Assembly (NCBI GenBank): GCA_934754515.1
Contig: CAKVIG010000001.1
Span: 124,001-188,000 of the forward strand
Direction of reading: 5' to 3'
DNA length: 64,000 nt
From: an uncultured Candidatus Melainabacteria bacterium
GTDB taxonomy: Bacteria > Cyanobacteriota > Vampirovibrionia > Gastranaerophilales > Gastranaerophilaceae
The notes under the pieces are model-generated. The model was not told the origin of the DNA and made no database searches. It worked only from the letters and a program-made list of their open reading frames with translations. Position numbers and translations under genes: made by a program. Below are positions 57,409 through 64,000 of the stretch, one piece after another. Each line of letters opens with the position of its first letter. Within the stretch, counting starts at the first letter, position 1.

Positions 57409-57738
57409 ATGGACAAACTTGATATAGATATAACAAATAAAGTAAAACCCAATATGCCCGACATGACGCTTTTGTATGACTTATCAGACTTTTTTAAACT
57501 TATGGGTGATAGTACCAGAATCCAGCTTTTGTGGGCGTTAGAAGAAAATGAAATGTGCGTTGGAGATTTGGCCTGTTTATTAAACATGACAAAATCCGCA
57601 GTTTCGCATCAGTTGAAGATTTTGAGAAGTGCAAAACTGGTTAAAGCCGAAAAACGCGGTAAGAATGTGTTTTATGCTCTGAGTGACCACCATGTGAGAA
57701 CAGTGCTTGAGATGGCATTGGAACATGTCGGAGAGTAG
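57409..57738 (+). CDS. ArsR/SmtB-family metal-sensing repressor
   Basis: 109 residues, winged helix. D-S-T-R-I-Q-L-L-W-A-L and M-C-V-G-D-L-A-C-L-L-N-M-T-K-S-A-V-S-H-Q-L-K-I-L-R form the DNA-binding region. The C-terminal helix D-H-H-V-R-T-V-L-E-M-A-L-E-H has the D-x-H...H-x-x-H/E layout of the alpha-5 zinc site in CzrA/SmtB. The C-V-G-D motif could give a second site. Zinc (or cadmium) release from DNA would switch on the divergent exporter. TATAAT lies 7 bases before the ATG, so it is predicted leaderless. Confidence 0.93.
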   Translation: MDKLDIDITNKVKPNMPDMTLLYDLSDFFKLMGDSTRIQLLWALEENEMCVGDLACLLNMTKSAVSHQLKILRSAKLVKAEKRGKNVFYALSDHHVRTVLEMALEHVGE

Positions 57739-57824
57739 GTTGTTTAAATTAGTTTGACAAGTTTTGATTATTCTAGCTTTTTTATAACTATTATTTTTAG
57801 TTTTGATAAAAATTTACAAGCAAA

Positions 57825-59135
57825 CTACAAATTCAAAGCATGTGAAAACAGTTCGCCGACTTTTGCATTATATGCCCTTCCGTCTTCTTTTGTAAAAAGA
57901 TTTTCCCAATGACTTTTAGCACTGCCATCAGTTGAATAAGACGGATTTGTCATCATCAAATGGTGCGTGTTAGTGTCATATCTGAGTGGAAACAAATCTT
58001 CCATTTGCATAAAGCTCGGCAATTTATCGCTCGGATATTCGTACGCAAAAAGTATTGAATTTATGCGCTTTAAACGGTCTTCGTAGCTTCGTCCGCCAAT
58101 ATCGTTATCGTTAGATACTTCGACTCCTGGGGCATAATCCTTGTTGTACTTGAACTTCATAGACCAACATTTAACTTTATCATAATTTTCAGGCGAAACA
58201 AAAGCAGTACCTGTTGTTAAACCTAAATTTTTGTATCGTTCAAAATCACCCGTGCTTTTTTCACCGACGAAACTTATGCTGAACGAGCCTGAGCGTTTAC
58301 GGATTTCATGCAAAATGTATTGCATTTGATTATATTCGGGCAATGCCCCAACGCCTGTATAATTGCCCATATCGTAACCGCCAATATGTTTTGCGGAATC
58401 AATAAAAATAGCTTCAAATCCGAGTTTGATTAATTTGACGTGTTCGTTTATAAATAACTCTTGGTGGTCGGGATTTTTCCAGTCAAAAGTCACATCATCT
58501 TTATAGGCTTCCGCAACCTTGATTTGGTCGGCAGAAATTACGGTTCTGAAACCTGTTTTAAGCCCGTGAATGTGTGCTAAGTCGTTGAACGCAAGAAATT
58601 GATTTTCAGCCGAAATAGGAATATCACAATCAATGATATTTGTGCTGTAACCTGCATTTAGTTTTATGCCATAAATCGAGTTTTCTTCGTTTGTACCTTT
58701 ATTGTATCCATCGCCGTAAATATTCGGAAAAATCTGCGATAAGATAACACAATTTGCCCAACTTTTTGCAGAAGGCGGAATTGCGGGAAGAAGTTTCATT
58801 GCACTGATAATCCCGTTTTTTGTTCTGTCGCCAGCCATTTCTGCAATCGCTCGGTTGTTGATTTCTATATAATTTGCGCTGCGTCCCCATTTGTGACCAT
58901 AATTGGGGCTGATTATCGTATCAGGAAACTGTGTATAGAAATCACCTGTTTCATTCAGTGTCACAAGGCTTTCAACGGTTTGCCAGATACTACGTTCTAA
59001 TAATTCGACAGGCAGAATGTTTGCAATCCATTTTTTGTTGCCTGAAACAAATGCGTGGTCAATGCTCCATTTGTCAGGAGCAAGTGTTGTGCTTTCGTTG
59101 AATGCTGTTAAAAGTTGGTTTACGTAGTTTGTCAT
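57825..59135 (-). CDS. GH13-like barrel protein, degenerate catalytic region
   Basis: 436 residues, no signal peptide. A (beta/alpha)8 barrel is suggested by F-N-D-L-A-H-I-H-G-L-K-T-G-F-R-T-V-I-S (like alpha-amylase region I, A-H-x-x-G-L-K-V) and L-G-F-E-A-I-F-I-D-S-A-K-H (like region II, G-F-D-G-x-R-x-D-x-x-x-H). The region II Arg is Phe here; the Asp is kept. E-K-S-T-G could hold the acid, but region IV H-D is not found. It may be a divergent glycosidase or an inactive relative. It lies a few genes from a trehalose-synthase-like gene. Confidence 0.55.
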   Translation of the reverse strand: MTNYVNQLLTAFNESTTLAPDKWSIDHAFVSGNKKWIANILPVELLERSIWQTVESLVTLNETGDFYTQFPDTIISPNYGHKWGRSANYIEINNRAIAEMAGDRTKNGIISAMKLLPAIPPSAKSWANCVILSQIFPNIYGDGYNKGTNEENSIYGIKLNAGYSTNIIDCDIPISAENQFLAFNDLAHIHGLKTGFRTVISADQIKVAEAYKDDVTFDWKNPDHQELFINEHVKLIKLGFEAIFIDSAKHIGGYDMGNYTGVGALPEYNQMQYILHEIRKRSGSFSISFVGEKSTGDFERYKNLGLTTGTAFVSPENYDKVKCWSMKFKYNKDYAPGVEVSNDNDIGGRSYEDRLKRINSILFAYEYPSDKLPSFMQMEDLFPLRYDTNTHHLMMTNPSYSTDGSAKSHWENLFTKEDGRAYNAKVGELFSHALNL

Positions 59136-59218
59136 AATTTTAGTTTATGACGGGAAGAAAAATTTTAATCAGTAATGGCGGCTAGGAGGAAATAGTAAAA
59201 AATATTGGCGAGGTGGTT

Positions 59219-59237
59219 GTTGGGCTGAAAACCCAAC
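59219..59237. repeat. Family B palindrome, variant
   Basis: GTTGGGCTGAAAACCCAAC (one stem mismatch) followed by CTACTTT and then immediately a family A element. Confidence 0.7.
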
Positions 59238-59244
59238 CTACTTT

Positions 59245-59313
59245 AAATGGACAATTGAATGTGGATAATGAAAAATTGTTTTAAATAATTTTCCATTTTT
59301 CATTTTCAATTTA
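59245..59313. repeat. Family A palindrome
   Basis: AAATGGACAATTGAATGTGG and on, pairing with a right arm ending TTTTCAATTTA. The remaining ~165 bases up to 59478 are AT-rich leader of the next gene with TATATAAT-like boxes but no clear -35. Confidence 0.7.
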
Positions 59314-59477
59314 GTTGAAGCGCGGCAATCTTAATAACAATATACTTCTATATAGGATATTGACTATATAATATTCCCTTTTTTGTTATATATTGAAATT
59401 TAATTTTGATGTTATAAAATACATGAAATATTATTTGTTTCTATCACAAAGTATTTATTATTAAAAAGGGATTACAA

Positions 59478-60860
59478 ATGAGAATCAATCAAATTTCAAG
59501 TGTATCAAATATTTCCGCATATAACAAGAATAATAACATTAAACAAAGTTATTCAAATCCAAATAATACATTAAAATTAAAACAAGATACGGTATCATTT
59601 AAGGGATTTGGTATAAGTGTGAGTTTGGTTGCATATGTAGCAAAAGAAGGTTATCATGCGCTAAATGCAGATAAGAAAAAGGCAAAGTATGCAAATGAGC
59701 TTCTGAAAAAAGTAAATTCACCTGATTTCTCAAACTATGGAGCTGATGCTGTTAATACTTTATTTGCACTTGCAAAAACACCTGCCAATGATGAACCTGT
59801 AGGTGTTATATATGATTGGTACAGAGATGAACCTTCTGTAAGATTGAAGCAAATGAAAGTTAAGGCATTTGAACTTTTTTCAAAAATACCTGAATTAAAG
59901 GGAGATGTAAACCAAGGACATGCTGCAAAACTTGCATTATTGTCAAGTTATATTGATACCGGAGAGTATGCACATACATCAAAGTTCTTTAAGGCTTTTA
60001 AAGATTTGCCGGAAACATTTGATAAAGACAAACTATTTTTAATGAAAAAAATGCTTAGAGACAAGAATGTTAAGTCAAATGCCGTAATGGTAGAAGCAAG
60101 ACGCAGGGCTGAAGAATATGATTCAATGTACCGCGCTGATGACTATCCGTGGTGGACAATTCCGTTAACACCATTTTTTGCAATTCCATATCAAGCTTTA
60201 ACTACAGGTCGTAGAATCAATAAGGATTTAAAAAATAATTATACTCATTACTACAACAATATTATTCCAAATGTGGAAATTGCAAATACAGCACTGCTTT
60301 CAACGTTAGATTTTAATAAATATAAAGATTTCTTTAATGAGTATGAAAATGTAATTCAACAACAAGCATACAATGCTTTTAAAACAATAAAAGAAGATTT
60401 AACATCACACAAAAACAAGATTTTTGACAAATATGCAAATGGTTTTTATGAAAATGATAATTATAAAAATAATATTGCCAAACAATACTATACTTCTTTT
60501 ATGTTGAAATATAAGGATTCACCGAATGAATTAAAAAAAGTATTTAATATTGATAATGAAGAATATTTTACAGAATTGAACAAAGATTTTAAATTTTTAA
60601 TGAGTCTTAAAAATATTACAAATGAAACAGAACTCAAAAATTTATTTAAACAAAGAATTGATGAAAAGTTCAATAATCCGAATGAAGATATAAAATACAG
60701 TGGCAAAGGGCTTTTAGCAATTGCAAATAAAGAAGATGAATATTCTGATTTATTGCCGAAAAAAGTATATCCTGAAACAACTGTATCAGATTATGATAGT
60801 AGTGATGATTTACCATACTGGAAGGAAGCAGAATTGCAAACGCCTTGGATTGTTTTGTAA
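59478..60860 (+). CDS. DTVSFKG-motif hypothetical protein
   Basis: 460 residues. Ser/Asn-rich flexible N-terminus, then Q-D-T-V-S-F-K-G at 36-43 leading into a moderately hydrophobic stretch (F-G-I-S-V-S-L-V-A-Y-V-A). The middle contains A-D-K-K-K-A-K-Y-A-N-E-L-L-K-K-V and a Trp/Pro-rich Y-P-W-W-T-I-P-L-T-P-F-F-A-I-P-Y at about 225-240 that could dip into a membrane. The rest is helical and charged. No known family. AAAGGG precedes the ATG. First of three consecutive unknowns on the same strand. Confidence 0.7.
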   Translation: MRINQISSVSNISAYNKNNNIKQSYSNPNNTLKLKQDTVSFKGFGISVSLVAYVAKEGYHALNADKKKAKYANELLKKVNSPDFSNYGADAVNTLFALAKTPANDEPVGVIYDWYRDEPSVRLKQMKVKAFELFSKIPELKGDVNQGHAAKLALLSSYIDTGEYAHTSKFFKAFKDLPETFDKDKLFLMKKMLRDKNVKSNAVMVEARRRAEEYDSMYRADDYPWWTIPLTPFFAIPYQALTTGRRINKDLKNNYTHYYNNIIPNVEIANTALLSTLDFNKYKDFFNEYENVIQQQAYNAFKTIKEDLTSHKNKIFDKYANGFYENDNYKNNIAKQYYTSFMLKYKDSPNELKKVFNIDNEEYFTELNKDFKFLMSLKNITNETELKNLFKQRIDEKFNNPNEDIKYSGKGLLAIANKEDEYSDLLPKKVYPETTVSDYDSSDDLPYWKEAELQTPWIVL

Positions 60861-60971
60861 ATACAGGTTAGTCATTTAATATTTGTTCACAAATTATTGC
60901 TTCTGCAAGATAACTGAATTATACTAGCTAAAAATCAGCAACAAAAAGATATTATACAAAGGAGATACATT

Positions 60972-61442
60972 ATGATTCAACCAATTACCGGATTAAGTTT
61001 TAACAATAGAACAAGTTTTAAAGGATTTTACGATCCAACTTGTGTTTCTGTTCCTGCATCAATGAAAGCAGAAGCTTTATCTAAAGCGAAAGAAGTATTA
61101 CCTGAAGCTGGTGAAAAAATCAGTGCTTTATTGGATAATGGTCCGGTACAAGCTTCTCTTGAGCATTTTAAGGCAAATTTTATGACAGATTCTCCTATTG
61201 ATGCAACAAAGATTCTTGATTCCGGTTCTTCTCATGTGCTAGATGCTACAAATATAATAAATGAACATACAGGGGTTATAACACACATTTTACCGGATGG
61301 TACACCTTTCAATATTGATGATGGTTTAAACGCAGTATCTGCTCATGATGTGGGTACTGATGATGGAGTTGTCGATAGTTTGATTTCTCTCGGCAAGAAG
61401 ATTGTAGAAAACATCGGTGATATCGCAGATACAATAATTTAG
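60972..61442 (+). CDS. TSFKG-motif hypothetical protein
   Basis: 156 residues. N-terminus I-T-G-L-S-F-N-N-R-T-S-F-K-G-F-Y-D (motif at 14-18), a short version of the D-T-V-x-F-x-G signal. The remainder is acidic, low in aromatic residues, with D-A-T-K-I-L-D and D-A-T-N-I-I-N repeats. No signal peptide. AAAGGAG 7 bases before the ATG. Unknown. Confidence 0.7.
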   Translation: MIQPITGLSFNNRTSFKGFYDPTCVSVPASMKAEALSKAKEVLPEAGEKISALLDNGPVQASLEHFKANFMTDSPIDATKILDSGSSHVLDATNIINEHTGVITHILPDGTPFNIDDGLNAVSAHDVGTDDGVVDSLISLGKKIVENIGDIADTII

Positions 61443-61481
61443 AAAATAACTACTTTTCTGTCAAATAGTAATGTAAGGCAA

Positions 61482-62132
61482 ATGATGATTAATCGTGTAT
61501 CCTACAATTTAAATTTCAATCAACAATTATCTGCTTTGCGCCATAAAGCAAGTGAGCGTGATATTACGCTTGATGACAAATTAAAAGCCGGCATTGGTGC
61601 GGTTTTAGGGACTGCAATTCCATTGACAGTTATGATGAAAAAACGCAAAGTCAAAAATCCTTTAAAACTTAATTATAATATGTCTGATATGATTATGCTG
61701 TCCGCAACTTCTATTGCGGGAAGCGTTGCCGTTGGTATGATTGGTGAAAATAAAACAACAAATCAAAATAAATTTAAAGAAGGTTTGTTTCAATTTTTTA
61801 ATGCATCTATTCCGACTTGGATTGCAGGCGGATGTTTAAAATTGTCTGAGGGAAGCAAGCATTTTAACAATACCTTTGGAAAAATTTCGGCAATGTTGGG
61901 CGGATTAATTGTCGGAATGTATGGTGCTGCTTCTTTATCAAATGTTATTTCTGATCCGCATGATAAGCAACCTGATAGAAAATTAACATTGCTTGATTGT
62001 GTCGCAAACATAGATGATGCTGTTGGTGCTTTGGTTTTGGCAAAATTTCCTTGTGCTGATAAATTACATTTAGAATCGTTTTTGCCTTTGATTTATTCGT
62101 ATTGCGGTTATAGAGCCGGAAAAAGTAATTAA
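61482..62132 (+). CDS. Membrane protein, unknown
   Basis: 216 residues. A short N-terminus I-N-R-V-S-Y-N-L-N-F-N-Q that resembles the entry of the F-x-G proteins, then four to five hydrophobic segments (about 35-55, 75-92, 108-125, 138-158, 170-188). Contains C-A-D and a C-terminal Y-S-Y-C-G-Y-R. Starts 40 bases after the previous gene, with AAGG before ATG-ATG. Not recognised. Confidence 0.7.
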   Translation: MMINRVSYNLNFNQQLSALRHKASERDITLDDKLKAGIGAVLGTAIPLTVMMKKRKVKNPLKLNYNMSDMIMLSATSIAGSVAVGMIGENKTTNQNKFKEGLFQFFNASIPTWIAGGCLKLSEGSKHFNNTFGKISAMLGGLIVGMYGAASLSNVISDPHDKQPDRKLTLLDCVANIDDAVGALVLAKFPCADKLHLESFLPLIYSYCGYRAGKSN

Positions 62133-62137
62133 TTATT

Positions 62138-62156
62138 GTTGGGCTTTCAGCCCAAC
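62138..62156. repeat. Family B palindrome
   Basis: GTTGGGCTTTCAGCCCAAC between the converging genes, likely serving as a terminator for one or both. Confidence 0.8.
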
Positions 62157-62173
62157 ATCTACAACCGAATTCC

Positions 62174-63997
62174 TTAAAGCTTCAACCACACAACTCCGTA
62201 AGGAGCGATTCTCAAGTGCATTGTTCTATTCTTTAAAGATACATTAACACTCACATCATCACCATTTACAAGATTTTTGAAGTGGTCAATATGACCATCT
62301 GATTTTAAAACGATGTCCATTGGAATAGTGATTTCGGCTACAAGTTTTTCTGATGACAAATTATTTATAACCAAAATCTTTTCGTCTTTATAACTTCTTA
62401 TATACGCGAAATTATGCGGTGATGCAGTTTTTAGTAATGTAAAATCTCCTTTTGACATAGAAGGTAAACTTTTTCTGAGCGCGATAAGATTTTTTACCTT
62501 TTTGTAAACCTTGCTGTTAAATGTGTAATAATCTTTGGATGAACCATAGAACAATTTTGCAGGAACAGCACCTCTATTTATATCGCGACTGTCAAAATAG
62601 CTTAAAAGTTTGAATTTGCTTGATTTGTGGCGTTCAATTCTTTCTTTTTCGCTCTTTTTTGCGTTTTCAAAATTATTTCTTACACCAACTTCGTCACCAT
62701 AATAAACAATCGGAATCCCAGGCATAGACATTAAAATAGAAAACGCCATCTCTATTCTGTCAGGATTGTTGTCAAGAAAATTTGCCAATCTTCCGCTTAC
62801 ACCGAGTCCTTTTCTAAATTCTGCGCCCTTAGGAGCAAGCGCATTGTAGATAATTTCTCTTGTTTCAGGGTCAATCATTTCCAAAGTCAATTCGTCATGC
62901 ACTCTCAAAAATACTCCCCAAGCTGTTGTAGAAGGTATTTGCGGAGTTGATTTGTAGGCGTCGATAAAATATTTTTTATCTCCTGTAACCAAAGATGCCC
63001 AAATTGCAGGCATGTATGGGAAATGGTAACAAATTTGAAATTCGTCAGTTCTCTTGATAACTTTTTCTTCGTTATTAATTGTGGTCTTGAATTTTCTTTC
63101 TTTTCCAAAATAAGGCAAAATATCGTTTGGATATTGACAAGCTTCTGCTTGAATTACGGTTCTCGGAGCTGTCATTTGAATATAATTACTTATGAGTTTT
63201 ATAATTGCATGTGTTTTTGGAAGATTTTCGGCATTTGTTCCTTCTTCTTTTGATAAATAAGGAATTGCGTCAAATCTGAAAATATCAATACCAATATTAG
63301 TCCAATAATTAATTGTATCCAACCAATAATATAAAACTTCCGGATTTTCCCAATTTACATCTAATTGGAACGGATAAAATGTGTGGTAGAAAAAGTAGTC
63401 TTTGCCGTTCAATGTAACTTTGCGGTAATGATTATCGGTGATTTCAGGAAAAATTAATCTTCTTTTTGAAATCTTCCCGCTTTTTTCTTTGTATTCAACT
63501 ATAGTGCCAATTTTTTCATCGACATATTTCGTGAATTCAGGCATTTCATCTTTTACGATAAAATAATCTTTTTTAGAAATATCGCCTTTTAAAAATGCTT
63601 GAAACCATTCGTGTTCTTCTGATACGTGGTTCAAAATCAAGTCAGCTTTTATTTTAAACCCATTTTTCTTTGCCTCTTTTACAAAATCATTAAATTGAGT
63701 TTTACCGCCTAAATCAGCACGTATGTTTCTCGGATTTTTTACGTCAAATCCTGCGTCAGACATTGGAGAATCTGCAAAAGGTAATAAGTACAATGTTGTT
63801 ACACCTAAATCTTTCAAATAATCAAACATTGCAGAGGTATCTTTAAAAGTGTTTGGTTTTTCGGGAGTTACAACGCCAAATTGATCAACGTAGAACATAT
63901 AAATGATTTCGTCTTTATACCAATCATCTGCTCTGGTTAAATCCTCTTGTTTCAATTCTTCGGGACGAGTTTCAATCTCGTTTTTTGCAATTTGCAT
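62174..63997 (-). CDS. GH13 alpha-glucanotransferase, trehalose synthase-like
   Basis: 607 residues; the ATG lies 3 bases from the window edge, so a longer N-terminus cannot be ruled out. GH13 regions: I D-L-I-L-N-H-V-S, II G-I-D-I-F-R-F-D-A-I-P-Y-L (nucleophile Asp), III V-I-Q-A-E-A-C-Q (acid Glu), IV F-L-R-V-H-D-E-L-T-L-E-M. The F-L-R-x-H-D-E-L-T-L-E-M segment and L-F-A-D-S-P-M-S-D-A-G-F-D-V-type start fit trehalose synthase (maltose to trehalose isomerase); the usual N in F-L-R-N-H-D is V. A C-terminal beta domain follows (about 520-607). Specificity could also be another maltose-acting enzyme. Confidence 0.85.
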   Translation of the reverse strand: MQIAKNEIETRPEELKQEDLTRADDWYKDEIIYMFYVDQFGVVTPEKPNTFKDTSAMFDYLKDLGVTTLYLLPFADSPMSDAGFDVKNPRNIRADLGGKTQFNDFVKEAKKNGFKIKADLILNHVSEEHEWFQAFLKGDISKKDYFIVKDEMPEFTKYVDEKIGTIVEYKEKSGKISKRRLIFPEITDNHYRKVTLNGKDYFFYHTFYPFQLDVNWENPEVLYYWLDTINYWTNIGIDIFRFDAIPYLSKEEGTNAENLPKTHAIIKLISNYIQMTAPRTVIQAEACQYPNDILPYFGKERKFKTTINNEEKVIKRTDEFQICYHFPYMPAIWASLVTGDKKYFIDAYKSTPQIPSTTAWGVFLRVHDELTLEMIDPETREIIYNALAPKGAEFRKGLGVSGRLANFLDNNPDRIEMAFSILMSMPGIPIVYYGDEVGVRNNFENAKKSEKERIERHKSSKFKLLSYFDSRDINRGAVPAKLFYGSSKDYYTFNSKVYKKVKNLIALRKSLPSMSKGDFTLLKTASPHNFAYIRSYKDEKILVINNLSSEKLVAEITIPMDIVLKSDGHIDHFKNLVNGDDVSVNVSLKNRTMHLRIAPYGVVWLKL

Positions 63998-64000
63998 TAC

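Overview
The window is low-GC bacterial chromosome. I infer a member of the non-photosynthetic cyanobacterial sister lineage (Melainabacteria/Vampirovibrionia, probably gut Gastranaerophilales). Evidence: atpD and atpC form a two-gene unit apart from the rest of the ATP synthase genes, as in cyanobacteria; the threonyl-tRNA synthetase lacks the N-terminal TGS domain, as in cyanobacteria; there is an SLH-domain surface protein with a Cys-rich N-terminus; and there are several lineage-type proteins with a short N-terminal D-T-V/I-S/N-F-x-G/R motif. No photosynthesis gene, rRNA, CRISPR array or intact insertion sequence is visible.

Layout. 1-5 kb (minus): recN (cut by the window edge), a TPR protein with an acidic tail, atpC, atpD. 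5-13 kb (mostly plus): uvrB, an unknown gene, an AT-rich iteron-like region that is a candidate oriC, mnmG, a glutaredoxin, an HNH-like protein, ribosomal protein S1. 13-20 kb: a RelE-like toxin/antitoxin pair, maf, a small gene, an M2/M3-type peptidase, and the overlapping murD-ftsW-murG cluster. 20-31 kb is accessory-rich: secreted proteases (M48-like, matrixin-like), secreted or lipoprotein unknowns, the SLH protein, a MarR-cupin operon with two operators, a hipB gene with a 12-codon hipA stub, tRNA-Ser(GGA), and a translationally coupled pair of unknowns. 30-49 kb: yidD, a P-loop kinase, a sensor histidine kinase, folC, a decayed locus with two membrane proteins, dCMP deaminase, a 51-residue protein, recA, a MerR-like coiled-coil protein, a DUF711 protein with an HxlR regulator, a UPF0173 hydrolase, an Opp/Dpp-type ABC ATPase, a large AsmA-like protein, thrS, adk. 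49-64 kb: small unknowns, a degenerate metallophosphoesterase, fliF-fliG-fliH-fliI (basal-body ring, rotor switch and export ATPase), a Zn/Cd P-type ATPase divergent from its ArsR/SmtB repressor, two GH13-type proteins (one a trehalose-synthase-like enzyme), and three consecutive lineage-specific unknowns.

Three genome-wide habits stand out. (1) At least eleven genes have a TATAAT-like -10 box 6-7 bases before the start codon and no Shine-Dalgarno sequence, predicting leaderless mRNAs; others use a strong AAGGAGG site. (2) Gaps between genes are filled with at least six families of short palindromic repeats, some nested in one another and some inside operons (atpD-atpC, fliF-fliG). (3) Regulators sit next to clear palindromic operators (MarR, ArsR, HipB), so part of the regulation can be read directly from the sequence.
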